DNA of 64,000 nucleotides from Comamonadaceae bacterium (GTDB lineage: Bacteria; Pseudomonadota; Gammaproteobacteria; Burkholderiales; Burkholderiaceae_C), in NCBI GenBank assembly GCA_947453965.1, contig CANGIQ010000004.1, forward strand, positions 104,700 through 168,699. The letters are read 5' to 3'. Both the position numbers and the translations under genes were made by a program. Below the pieces are notes generated by a model. That model was not told where the DNA came from, did not search any database, and saw only the letters and a list, made by a program, of their open reading frames with translations. This document shows, piece after piece, positions 9,095 to 17,538 of the stretch (within the stretch, counting starts at the first letter, position 1; every line of letters starts with the position of its first letter).

Positions 9095-10627
9095 ATGCAA
9101 GACATCATTGAACAACTGGAACAAAAACGTGCGGCGGCGCGCTTGGGCGGTGGCCAAAAGCGCATCGACGCCCAACACAGCAAGGGCAAGCTCACGGCGC
9201 GTGAGCGCATCGAGGTATTGCTGGACGAAGGCACCTTCGAAGAGTGGGACATGTTCGTCGAACACCGTTGCACCGACTTCGGCATGGAAGGCAACAAGAT
9301 CCCGGGCGACGGCGTGGTCACGGGCTACGGCATGATCAACGGCCGTTTGGTGTTTGTGTTCAGCCAAGACTTCACGGTCTACGGCGGTGCCTTGTCTGAA
9401 ACCCATGCCGAGAAAATTTGCAAAATCATGGACCAAGCCATGAAGGTTGGCGCACCTGTGATCGGCCTGAACGACTCGGGCGGTGCGCGCATTCAAGAAG
9501 GCGTGGCCTCACTGGGCGGCTACGCCGAAGTCTTCCAGCGCAACGTCATGGCCAGCGGCGTAGTGCCACAGATCAGCATGATCATGGGGCCATCAGCCGG
9601 TGGTGCGGTGTATTCGCCCGCGCTGACCGACTTCATCTTCATGGTCAAAGACACCTCGTATATGTTTGTGACCGGTCCTGAAGTGGTCAAGACCGTGACC
9701 CACGAGGAAGTCACGGCTGAAGAGTTAGGCGGCGCCTTGACCCACACCACCAAGAGCGGTGTGGCCGACATGGCCTTTGAGAACGACGTCGAAGCCTTGT
9801 TGATGCTGCGTCGCCTCTACAACTACCTGCCTTTGAACAACCGCGAAAAAGCACCTGTGCGTGCCAGCGGTGACCCATCGGGCCGCATGGACATGAGCTT
9901 GGACACCTTGGTGCCTGAGAACCCCAACAAAGCCTATGACATGAAAGAGCTCATCGTCAAAACTGTGGACGATGGCGACTTCTTTGAGCTGCAACCCGAC
10001 TACGCCAAAAACATCCTGATCGGCTTTGCCCGCATGGAAGGCCAAACCGTGGGCATCGTGGCCAACCAGCCCTTGGTGCTGGCAGGCTGTCTGGACATCA
10101 AGAGCTCCATCAAGGCTGCGCGCTTTGTGCGCTTCTGCGATGCGTTCAACATCCCCGTCGTCACGTTTGTGGACGTGCCCGGTTTCATGCCCGGTACCTC
10201 GCAAGAGTACGGCGGCATCATCAAACATGGTGCCAAGTTGCTGTATGCGTACGCCGAGTGCACCGTGCCAAAAATCACCGTCATCACGCGCAAGGCCTAC
10301 GGCGGTGCGTATGACGTGATGGCCTCCAAGCACTTGCGCGGCGACGTGAACTTTGCCTGGCCCAACGCCGAGATTGCGGTGATGGGTGCCAAGGGTGCGG
10401 TGGAAATCATCTTCCGCGAAGACAAAGGCGATCCTGAAAAACTAGCCGCCAAAGAAGCCGAATACAAAGCCCGCTTTGCCAACCCGTTTGTGGCGGGTGC
10501 ACGCGGCTTCATCGACGACGTCATTCAACCGCACGAAACCCGCAAGCGCATCTGCCGCTCGTTGGTGATGTTGAAAGACAAAAAGATCGACAACCCATGG
10601 CGCAAGCACGGGAATATTCCGCTCTAA
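9095..10627 (+). CDS. pccB: Propionyl-CoA carboxylase, beta (carboxyltransferase) subunit
   Basis: Transfers CO2 from carboxybiotin to propionyl-CoA, giving methylmalonyl-CoA. At 510 aa it is the usual length for PccB. It contains both crotonase-like halves: the N-terminal oxyanion region ([27 protein letters not shown]) and the C-terminal half ([21 protein letters not shown], then [13 protein letters not shown]). GAGAAAAGAGAGC precedes the ATG as a purine-rich ribosome-binding region. It lies between meaB and the alpha subunit gene, so the pair forms the acyl-CoA carboxylase. Propionyl- rather than acetyl-CoA specificity is inferred from the mutase operon. Confidence 0.95.
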   Translation: MQDIIEQLEQKRAAARLGGGQKRIDAQHSKGKLTARERIEVLLDEGTFEEWDMFVEHRCTDFGMEGNKIPGDGVVTGYGMINGRLVFVFSQDFTVYGGALSETHAEKICKIMDQAMKVGAPVIGLNDSGGARIQEGVASLGGYAEVFQRNVMASGVVPQISMIMGPSAGGAVYSPALTDFIFMVKDTSYMFVTGPEVVKTVTHEEVTAEELGGALTHTTKSGVADMAFENDVEALLMLRRLYNYLPLNNREKAPVRASGDPSGRMDMSLDTLVPENPNKAYDMKELIVKTVDDGDFFELQPDYAKNILIGFARMEGQTVGIVANQPLVLAGCLDIKSSIKAARFVRFCDAFNIPVVTFVDVPGFMPGTSQEYGGIIKHGAKLLYAYAECTVPKITVITRKAYGGAYDVMASKHLRGDVNFAWPNAEIAVMGAKGAVEIIFREDKGDPEKLAAKEAEYKARFANPFVAGARGFIDDVIQPHETRKRICRSLVMLKDKKIDNPWRKHGNIPL

Positions 10628-10644
10628 GACGCGAGGAGAAGAAC

Positions 10645-12693
10645 ATGTTTAAAAAGATACTGATTGCAAACCGTGGCGAAATTGCTTGCCGCGTCATCGC
10701 CACCGCTCACAAGATGGGCATCCAAACCGTGGCTGTTTATTCTGAGGCGGACAAAGAAGCACGCCATGTGCAGCTGGCCGACGAAGCCGTGTTGTTGGGC
10801 CCCGCGCCGTCGCGCGAGTCTTACCTCGTGGCTGACAAAATCATCGCAGCTGCCAAGGCCACAGGCGCACAAGCCATTCACCCGGGCTATGGCTTTTTGA
10901 GCGAGAACACCGAGTTCGCCAAGCGCTGCGAAGACGAAGGCATTGCCTTCATCGGCCCCAAGGCGCATTCGATTGCGGCCATGGGCGACAAGATTGCATC
11001 CAAGAAGTTGGCCAACGAAGCCAAGGTCAACACCATCCCTGGTTACAACGATGCCATCGACACCGCGGAGCAAGCGGTGGAAATTGCCAAAGGCATTGGC
11101 TACCCCGTGATGATCAAAGCGTCAGCCGGCGGCGGTGGCAAGGGCCTGCGCGTGGCTTTCAACGACAAAGAAGCGTTTGAAGGCTTCACCTCGTGTCGCA
11201 ATGAAGCACGTAACAGCTTTGGCGACGACCGTGTGTTCATCGAAAAATACGTGCTCGAACCCCGTCACATCGAAATTCAGGTACTGGGCGACAGCCATGG
11301 CAACGTGGTGTATTTGAACGAGCGTGAGTGCTCCATCCAACGCCGTCATCAAAAGGTGATCGAAGAGGCGCCATCGCCTTTCATCAGCGAGGCCACCCGC
11401 AAAGCCATGGGCGAACAAGCCGTGGCCTTGGCCAAGGCGGTGAAATACCAATCGGCTGGCACGGTGGAGTTTGTGGTCGGCAAAGACCAGGATTTCTATT
11501 TCTTGGAAATGAACACCCGTTTGCAGGTGGAGCATCCTGTGACCGAAGCCATCACCGGTCTGGACTTGGTGGAGATGATGATTCGCGTGGCTGCTGGCGA
11601 GAAATTGCCGATCGCGCAAAAAGACGTGCAACGCAATGGCTGGGCCATTGAATGCCGCATCAACGCCGAAGACCCGTTCCGCAACTTCTTACCTTCCACA
11701 GGCCGTTTGGTGCGTTTTCAAACGCCCAAACAAACCATGTTCCAAGGCAACACCGCCGACTTGCTGGGCGTGCGTGTGGACACCGGGGTGCAAGACGGTG
11801 GCGAGATTCCGATGTTCTACGACTCGATGATCGCCAAGCTCATCGTGCACGGTAAAGACCGCAACGAGGCGATTGCCAAGATGCGCGAAGCCTTGAACGG
11901 CTTTGTAATTCGCGGCATCAGCTCGAACATTCCCTTCCAAGCGGCGTTGCTGGCACATCCCAAATTTGTCTCGGGTGACTTCAACACCGGGTTCATTGCC
12001 GAGCAATACGCACACGGCTTCCGTGCTGAAGATGTGCCACATGATGACCACGACTTTTTGGCTGCCTTGGCCGCATTCGTGCGCCGTAAGTCGCGCGAGC
12101 GCGCCGCCAACCTGAGTGGTCAGTTGCCTGGCTATGACGTCAAAGTGGGTCAAGACTACACCGTGGTCGAGTTGGGCCAGGACGGCAAAAACCGCTATGT
12201 GCAAGTGCATGTGGACGAGTTCGTGGGCAAGTCGGGCGTGGCGCAAATCACCATCGCGGGCAAGAGCTATGCGATTGAAAGCAACTCACGCTTGAACGAC
12301 ATTCGCATCGAAGGTTCGGTCAACGGCAAGCCTTTCACTGCCCAAGTGGAGCGCGGCACCTTGAAGAACCCCTTGGCCTTGCAAGTGCAGCACAACGGCA
12401 CCCGCATCGAGGCCTTGGTGATGTCGCCCCGTATGGCGGAGCTGCACAAGCTCATGCCATTCAAAGCACCCCCCGATTTGAGCAAATATGTGATTTCTCC
12501 CATGCCTGGCTTGTTGGTCGATGTGGCGGTACAGCCGGGACAAAAAGTGCAAGCGGGCGAACGCGTGGCCGTGATTGAAGCGATGAAGATGGAAAACGTC
12601 TTGTTCGCCACCCAAGACGGCGTGGTCAAAAAAGTGGTGGCGTCCAAAGGCGAATCGCTGACGGTCGACCAGATGATTGTGGAGTTTGAATAA
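10645..12693 (+). CDS. pccA: Propionyl-CoA carboxylase, alpha subunit (biotin carboxylase plus biotin carrier)
   Basis: An ATP-dependent enzyme that carboxylates its own biotin and delivers it to PccB. It has 682 aa. Biotin-carboxylase N-domain: KILIANRGEIACRVI; ATP-grasp loop: ASAGGGGKGLRVAF; catalytic region: EMNTRLQVEHPVTE. A BT-type linker domain follows, then the carrier domain with EAMKMEN, whose biotinylated Lys is about residue 648. I chose ATG 10645, which has GAGGAGAAG directly upstream and the canonical MFKKILIANRGE start; an in-frame start at 10597 would overlap pccB needlessly. It is 17 bp after pccB and abuts the next gene. Confidence 0.96.
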   Translation: MFKKILIANRGEIACRVIATAHKMGIQTVAVYSEADKEARHVQLADEAVLLGPAPSRESYLVADKIIAAAKATGAQAIHPGYGFLSENTEFAKRCEDEGIAFIGPKAHSIAAMGDKIASKKLANEAKVNTIPGYNDAIDTAEQAVEIAKGIGYPVMIKASAGGGGKGLRVAFNDKEAFEGFTSCRNEARNSFGDDRVFIEKYVLEPRHIEIQVLGDSHGNVVYLNERECSIQRRHQKVIEEAPSPFISEATRKAMGEQAVALAKAVKYQSAGTVEFVVGKDQDFYFLEMNTRLQVEHPVTEAITGLDLVEMMIRVAAGEKLPIAQKDVQRNGWAIECRINAEDPFRNFLPSTGRLVRFQTPKQTMFQGNTADLLGVRVDTGVQDGGEIPMFYDSMIAKLIVHGKDRNEAIAKMREALNGFVIRGISSNIPFQAALLAHPKFVSGDFNTGFIAEQYAHGFRAEDVPHDDHDFLAALAAFVRRKSRERAANLSGQLPGYDVKVGQDYTVVELGQDGKNRYVQVHVDEFVGKSGVAQITIAGKSYAIESNSRLNDIRIEGSVNGKPFTAQVERGTLKNPLALQVQHNGTRIEALVMSPRMAELHKLMPFKAPPDLSKYVISPMPGLLVDVAVQPGQKVQAGERVAVIEAMKMENVLFATQDGVVKKVVASKGESLTVDQMIVEFE

Positions 12694-13185
12694 ATGAGCA
12701 CGGCGAACCGCCCCTTCCAAGTTCTCGGCATTCAACAAATCGCCATCGGCGGTCCTGACAAGGGCCGTCTGAAAAAATTGTGGGTAGATATGTTTGGCCT
12801 CGAAGTCACCGGCACGTTTCAAAGCGAACGCGAGAATGTGGACGAAGACATCTGCGCCATCGGCGTCGGCCCCTTCAAGGTCGAAGTCGATTTGATGCAA
12901 CCCATGGACATCGACAAAAAACCAGCGGTTCACGCCACCCCGCTGAACCATGTGGGTCTGTGGATCGATGACTTGCCAGTGGCGGTGGAATGGCTTACCG
13001 CACAAGGCGTGCGCTTTGCACCCGGCGGCATCCGCAAGGGCGCGGCAGGGTTTGACATCACCTTTTTGCATCCCAAGGGCAACGACGAGTTCCCGATTGG
13101 GGGCGAAGGCGTGTTGATTGAGCTGGTGCAAGCCCCGGCCGAAGTGGTCAAGGCCTTTGCGGCCTTGGCAGCTTCACACGCTTAA
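12694..13185 (+). CDS. Methylmalonyl-CoA epimerase-like VOC-family protein
   Basis: A 163-aa glyoxalase/VOC protein. Its position at the end of the operon, with its ATG immediately after the pccA stop, argues for the epimerase that interconverts (S)- and (R)-methylmalonyl-CoA. Two beta-alpha-beta-beta-beta modules are visible, with NHVGLWI and VLIELVQ carrying the expected His and Glu metal ligands. The first ligand position reads IQQIAIG, where epimerases usually have a His (xHIGIAV); Gln is found instead. VOC metal sites do tolerate Gln, so activity is plausible. Another lactoylglutathione-lyase-like role cannot be excluded. Confidence 0.8.
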   Translation: MSTANRPFQVLGIQQIAIGGPDKGRLKKLWVDMFGLEVTGTFQSERENVDEDICAIGVGPFKVEVDLMQPMDIDKKPAVHATPLNHVGLWIDDLPVAVEWLTAQGVRFAPGGIRKGAAGFDITFLHPKGNDEFPIGGEGVLIELVQAPAEVVKAFAALAASHA

Positions 13186-13208
13186 GCGCTTGCCCGGACG
13201 GATGGGTG

Positions 13209-14462
13209 TCATTCGTGCATAGACACGCGCTTGGCTAACACATAGGCCAGCAAAGATGCGCATGAAGCGACCACGGCACACAGCCAGTAGTGCGTCACTT
13301 GGCCGCTTGGTTCGTTGTGCAGCAGCATGCCACCCACCCATGCCGCCACGCCCATCGAGAACGATTGAACCGCACCGTTGAGCGACATGAAGGTGCCACG
13401 GAATTTGGGGTTGGCTGCTGAGGTGAGCAACGCCATGCCTGGAATCATGCGTGCGTTCATGGCAAAGAACAGTGTGCTGGTCACCAGCAACACCACATAC
13501 AGCGGCACCGGTTCGATCAGCGTGACGGCAAACATCGGGATGATCGAGAACAGCACAGCACGTTGAAAGGTTTGGCGCTTGCCCAAACGGTCGGTCACAC
13601 CCCCCACCCAGCGCCCGCTGAACAGTGTGACCACACCACCGCAAAAGTACAACCACGGAATTTCATTCGGCGCCATGATCTGGTTGTTCTGCAAATACAG
13701 CGTGATGTAGGGAATGATGGTGAAGGCGGCAAACATCATGGTGGCCGACAACAGCAAGGCCATGCGTTGGTTGGCTTCACCCAGCACTTGGCCCATGGCG
13801 TGCAACACATGTTTGTCTTTGGCGTGGGCCACATGCGCATCAAGCTTGGGTACGCTGAAATTGGCCAATGCACCCACGACGATGCACATCACCCCAATGG
13901 CAAAAAAGGCCGTGTGCCAGCCCCACAGATTGGCAAACAGCAAACCCGCAGGCACGCCTGCAACGGTGGCTACCGAGAACGAGGTCATCACGATGCCGGT
14001 GGCGCGGCCGCGCCGGGCAAAGGGCACCACGTCGCCGATGATGGTTTGTGTCATGGTCGACAGTACGCCACCGAAAAAACCAGCGGCAATGCGTGCCGCC
14101 ATCAGCCAGCCATAGGTGGGCGCCACGCCACATGCGATGGTGGTCAGTGCAAACAGCACATACAGAGTCAGCAGCAAACGCTTGCGGTCGAAACGGTCAA
14201 TGAACATGGTGGCAAACAAGCCAGACAGACCTGCCGCCACGGTGTAGGCCGAAACCAGCAAACCAAACTCAGCGAAGCTGATGCCAAACAGGCGTGTGAG
14301 TTGCGGCCCCAGCGGCATCATGATCATGAAGTCCACGATGTGCGTGAACTGAATGCCAGCCAAGCTCAGAAGGAGCAGAAGTTCTCTGCGTGCAGATAAG
14401 TGTGTGTGCATAGGGGGAGGTGAAATCACTGGCATGGAGGAGGACACCCCCATATTGTTCAC
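13209..14462 (-). CDS. MFS transporter (12-TM, arabinose-efflux-like)
   Basis: A 417-aa major facilitator. After a short N-terminal tail, ELLLLLSLAGIQFTHIVDFM begins helix 1. The loop 2-3 signature is represented by FIDRFDRKRLLL, and an equivalent (GGVTDRLGKRQTF) follows helix 8, as in sugar/drug exporters. The substrate is unknown. The first possible start is GTG 14462, overlapping the rsxB stop as GTGA; ATG 14453 is an alternative three codons in. It is the last gene of a three-gene minus-strand set with phaZ and rsxB, although MFS and polyester mobilisation have no obvious functional link. Confidence 0.85.
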   Translation of the reverse strand: MNNMGVSSSMPVISPPPMHTHLSARRELLLLLSLAGIQFTHIVDFMIMMPLGPQLTRLFGISFAEFGLLVSAYTVAAGLSGLFATMFIDRFDRKRLLLTLYVLFALTTIACGVAPTYGWLMAARIAAGFFGGVLSTMTQTIIGDVVPFARRGRATGIVMTSFSVATVAGVPAGLLFANLWGWHTAFFAIGVMCIVVGALANFSVPKLDAHVAHAKDKHVLHAMGQVLGEANQRMALLLSATMMFAAFTIIPYITLYLQNNQIMAPNEIPWLYFCGGVVTLFSGRWVGGVTDRLGKRQTFQRAVLFSIIPMFAVTLIEPVPLYVVLLVTSTLFFAMNARMIPGMALLTSAANPKFRGTFMSLNGAVQSFSMGVAAWVGGMLLHNEPSGQVTHYWLCAVVASCASLLAYVLAKRVSMHE

Positions 14463-15118
14463 GTCTTCGTGGCGTGACGTGCTTTTGCTTTAGCGAGTGC
14501 GGCTTCGATGATGGCACGTTTACGGTCCACTTCGGGCGCATGCTCGGTGCCTTTGGTGTGGGCGGGTAGATCGGCTAGTTTTTTCAAGGCTTTGGCTTGC
14601 AAACGCTGGTCGTGCTCTGCGGCTTCACGTTGCAGACGTATTTGGCGTGCGTCGTAGCGTGTGCGTGCCAGGTCGGCCAAATGCTGCGGCCAGGCCGCCC
14701 AGCCGCTGAGGTCAAGGTCAACCGGTTCGAGCGAGATGCAATCGACTGGACAGGCAGGGATGCACAACTCGCAGCCGGTGCAATACGACTCAATCACCGT
14801 GTGCATGCGTTTGTTGGCGCCGACGATGGCATCGGTAGGGCACACGCCGATGCACAGCGTGCAGCCAATGCACCAGGCCTCGTCAATGATGGCAATGGTG
14901 CGCGGGCCTTCTAAGCCGTTGTCAGGATTGAGGGGGGTGACAGGTTGGCCGGTCAGGGCCGCCAAGCGCACCACACCCTCTTGGCCTCCGGGTGGGCACT
15001 GGTTGATGCCCGCTTCGCCAAGCGCCATGGCCTCGGCGTAGCGTTGGCAATCCGGGTAGCCGCAGCGCGTGCATTGCGTTTGCGGCAGGGCATCGTTGAG
15101 CTGTTGGGCGAGGCTCAC
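14459..15118 (-). CDS. rsxB: RnfB/RsxB-family polyferredoxin
   Basis: A 219-aa iron-sulfur protein of the electron transport complex B family. The N-terminal Fes-type module (TQCTRCGYPDCQRYAEAMA, then INQCPPGG) is followed by two ferredoxin-type clusters, CIGCTLCIGVCP and CTGCELCIPACP. It lacks an obvious N-terminal membrane anchor and stands without rnfA, C, D, G or E. It is thus the stand-alone form common in betaproteobacteria, where it is usually annotated RsxB; its electron partner is unknown. A charged helical tail (about residues 150-219) follows the clusters. It starts with GTG overlapping the phaZ stop (GTGA). Confidence 0.88.
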   Translation of the reverse strand: MSLAQQLNDALPQTQCTRCGYPDCQRYAEAMALGEAGINQCPPGGQEGVVRLAALTGQPVTPLNPDNGLEGPRTIAIIDEAWCIGCTLCIGVCPTDAIVGANKRMHTVIESYCTGCELCIPACPVDCISLEPVDLDLSGWAAWPQHLADLARTRYDARQIRLQREAAEHDQRLQAKALKKLADLPAHTKGTEHAPEVDRKRAIIEAALAKAKARHATKT

Positions 15119-16533
15119 TTCTTGGCAGAAGCCGCTTTTCTGGCGACAGGCTTGGCAGCGGCCTTGACAGCCACTTTTTTGGCCACAGCAGGGCGGGGCT
15201 TTTTAGCGGCAACAGTTTTTTGAGCTGCAACTGCTTTTTTGGGCGCGGCCGCTTTGGCAACTTTGCCAGCCTTGTTGTTTTCCAGGATGAAGCTCTTGAC
15301 GTGTGGGTACACCACCTCGCGCCAACGGCGACCGCTGAAGATGCCGTAGTGGCCTGCGCCTTTGGCTTCCAGGTGGTGATGCGCTTGGCGCACGATGCCG
15401 CTGCACAGCTTGTGCGCCGCTTCGGTTTGGCCTGAGCCCGAAATATCGTCCAACTCGCCTTCGACAGTCAGCAAGGCGGTGTTACGAATGTCTTGTGGGC
15501 GCACAAGTTCAAGCTTGCCTTGTGGGTTTTTCACTTCCCAGGTGCCGCGTACCAGTTTGAACTCTTGGAACACGGTGTTGATGGTTTCCAAGTAGTAGTC
15601 GGCATCCATGTCGAGCACGGCGTTGTACTCGTCGTAGAACTGACGGTGCGATTCGGCGCTGGAGTTGTCGCCCTTGATCAAGTCTTTGAAGTAATCGTAA
15701 TGGCTCTTCAAATGACGATCGGGGTTCATGGCCACAAAGCCGGTGTGCTGCAAGAAGCCTGGGTAGACGCGACGGCCAGCACCGGGGAAGTTGTCGGGCA
15801 CGCGGTAGATCACATTGTTTTCAAACCAGCTGTGGCTCTTGTTGGTGGCCAAGTTGTTCACGGCGGTGGGGGACTTGGTGGCGTCGATGGGGCCGCCCAT
15901 CATGGTCATGCTCAAGGGCGTTTGTTCACCACGGCTGGCCATCAAAGACACTGCAGCCAAGACTGGAACCGTGGGCTGGCACACGCTCATGATGTGGCAA
16001 CTGCCGTACTTGGCTTGCAAGTCACGGATGAACTCCTGCACATAGTTCACATAGTCGTCGAGGTGGAATTCACCTTCGCTCAAAGGCACCAAGCGTGCAT
16101 TGCGCCAATCAGTGATGTAGACCTTGTGGTCTTTGAGCATGGTCTTGACGGTGTCACGCAGCAAGGTGGCGTAGTGGCCTGACAAAGGCGCCACGATCAA
16201 CACCACGGGTTGGTTTTTGAGCTTGTTCAGCGTGGCAGCATCGTCTGAAAAACGCTTGAAGCGGCGCAGTTCGCAAAAAGGCTTGTTGATTTCAATGCGC
16301 TCGTGGATGGCTACGCTGACGCCATCGACTTCCACCGATTGGATGCCAAATGCTGGTTTTTCGTAGTCTTTGCCCAAGCGGTAGAGCAGGTCGTAACCGG
16401 CGGACACGCGCTGCGCCATGGCGTTTTGGCCAATCGGTGACATGGGGTTGCTGTAGAGCTTCGAGGCCGCCTGCGCAAAGTCTGCGAACGGCTCCATCAA
16501 GGTGCGCTGTGTTTCGAAGATTTGGTAAAGCAT
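15115..16533 (-). CDS. phaZ: Intracellular polyhydroxybutyrate depolymerase with basic Lys/Ala-rich tail
   Basis: Hydrolyses stored polyhydroxybutyrate granules. The protein is 472 aa. The catalytic fold resembles Ralstonia PhaZa1: SVCQPTVPV holds the nucleophilic cysteine (C185), GELDDISGSGQTEAAH the probable Asp and GAGHYGIFSGRRWRE the His. The catalytic part ends near residue 420. A tail of about 52 residues follows, made almost only of Ala, Lys, Val and Pro (AAPKKAVAAQKTVAAKK and similar), like histone H1-type bacterial proteins and the PhaM tail. It is the first gene of a set with rsxB and an MFS gene. A TTGCA-G-TGCAA palindrome lies just before its start. Confidence 0.93.
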   Translation of the reverse strand: MLYQIFETQRTLMEPFADFAQAASKLYSNPMSPIGQNAMAQRVSAGYDLLYRLGKDYEKPAFGIQSVEVDGVSVAIHERIEINKPFCELRRFKRFSDDAATLNKLKNQPVVLIVAPLSGHYATLLRDTVKTMLKDHKVYITDWRNARLVPLSEGEFHLDDYVNYVQEFIRDLQAKYGSCHIMSVCQPTVPVLAAVSLMASRGEQTPLSMTMMGGPIDATKSPTAVNNLATNKSHSWFENNVIYRVPDNFPGAGRRVYPGFLQHTGFVAMNPDRHLKSHYDYFKDLIKGDNSSAESHRQFYDEYNAVLDMDADYYLETINTVFQEFKLVRGTWEVKNPQGKLELVRPQDIRNTALLTVEGELDDISGSGQTEAAHKLCSGIVRQAHHHLEAKGAGHYGIFSGRRWREVVYPHVKSFILENNKAGKVAKAAAPKKAVAAQKTVAAKKPRPAVAKKVAVKAAAKPVARKAASAKK

Positions 16534-16554
16534 AAGTCGTATCTCACAAAAATG

Positions 16555-16565
16555 TTGCAGTGCAA
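16555..16565. promoter_or_regulatory. Putative PhaR-type operator upstream of phaZ
   Basis: A perfect 11-bp palindrome, TTGCAGTGCAA, sits 21 bp before the phaZ ATG (minus strand). On that strand it directly follows TGCTATATT, which resembles an extended -10 element, so a bound protein would block transcription start. TGC/GCA repeats of this kind are characteristic of sites bound by PhaR, the polyhydroxybutyrate-sensing repressor. The match is from memory of the family pattern. Confidence 0.45.
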
Positions 16566-16641
16566 TATAGCAGCAGTTTCATCGTTCAAAATGGAGTCTG
16601 TCCCCCAATTTACTGGGTAATTTTTCTGTCTTGGACCATTC

Positions 16642-17463
16642 ATGAGCACTGTGATCACACCAACGCGTCAGCCTGTTCTTTTTCTGGGGCACGGCAGCCC
16701 CATGAATGCGATTGAAGACAGCTCGTACCGCCGGGCTTGGCAGAATTTAGGGGCTCAGTTTGGCCTCCGTTGGGCCAAACCCAAGCTCATTTTGTGCATC
16801 TCGGCCCACTGGATCACCCAGGGCTGGTGGCTCACAGGCATGGACAAACCCAAAACCATCCATGACTTTGGCGGTTTTCCACAAGAACTGTTTGAACAGC
16901 AATATCCCGCGCCCGGTGCACCCGAATGGGCCGCGCAGGCCGCGAAACAACTGAGTCAGCCATACAACGGCGAGCCTTTGGGCCTGGACTTGACCGAGTG
17001 GGGCTTGGACCATGGGGCGTGGAGCGTGCTCAAGCCCATGTTTCCGGCGGCGGACATTCCGGTGGTGCAGCTGAGCATCGACTATCACCGTCCTGCTGCC
17101 GAGCACTATGCCTTGGGGCAGCAGCTGCACACCTTGCGCGATCAAGGTGTGCTCATCGTGGCCAGTGGCAACACCGTGCACAACCTGCGCACCATGAACC
17201 GCTCAGCGCCCGACAACCAGGCGTATGACTGGGCGATTGCGTTTGATCAATGGGTGGCCAGCCAAATCACATCTGGCCACAACGAAGCGTTGGTGGACTT
17301 TCAAGCCCAAGGTGTCATCGCGAAGATGTCGCACCCCAGCTACGACCACTTTTTGCCTTTGCTTTACGCTGCGGGGGTGGCAGAGGCAGGTGAGCCAGTG
17401 GAATTTTTCAACGAAGGCTATCAGCTGGCATCAATCGCGATGCGTTCGGTGATTTGGGGGTGA
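16642..17463 (+). CDS. ygiD: LigB-superfamily extradiol ring-cleavage dioxygenase (YgiD/DODA type)
   Basis: A 273-aa class III ring-cleavage dioxygenase related to plant and bacterial 4,5-DOPA dioxygenases. Family features in order: LFLGHGSPMNAI (first metal His), LCISAHWITQG (second His), IHDFGGFPQELF, EWGLDHGAWSVLKPMFP and VASGNTVHNLR. The last motif, SHPSYDHFLPLLYAAG, contains the conserved C-terminal His. The physiological substrate of bacterial YgiD is a catechol-type compound. There is no aromatic catabolic neighbour, so it may be a solitary housekeeping copy. ATG 16642; the gene ends at a strong shared terminator. Confidence 0.9.
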   Translation: MSTVITPTRQPVLFLGHGSPMNAIEDSSYRRAWQNLGAQFGLRWAKPKLILCISAHWITQGWWLTGMDKPKTIHDFGGFPQELFEQQYPAPGAPEWAAQAAKQLSQPYNGEPLGLDLTEWGLDHGAWSVLKPMFPAADIPVVQLSIDYHRPAAEHYALGQQLHTLRDQGVLIVASGNTVHNLRTMNRSAPDNQAYDWAIAFDQWVASQITSGHNEALVDFQAQGVIAKMSHPSYDHFLPLLYAAGVAEAGEPVEFFNEGYQLASIAMRSVIWG

Positions 17464-17477
17464 GGTGAATTGCTATG

Positions 17478-17507
17478 AAAAAAAGGGCCCTCGGGCCCTT
17501 TTTCTTT
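17478..17507. terminator. Bidirectional rho-independent terminator
   Basis: An A-run, a GC-rich hairpin (GGGCC-CTCG-GGCCC) and a T-run follow one another, so both strands give a hairpin followed by U residues. It lies between the converging ygiD and aminotransferase genes and serves both. Confidence 0.9.
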
Positions 17508-17538
17508 GTCACACACCGCCTGCGCGTGCGCTATGCCG

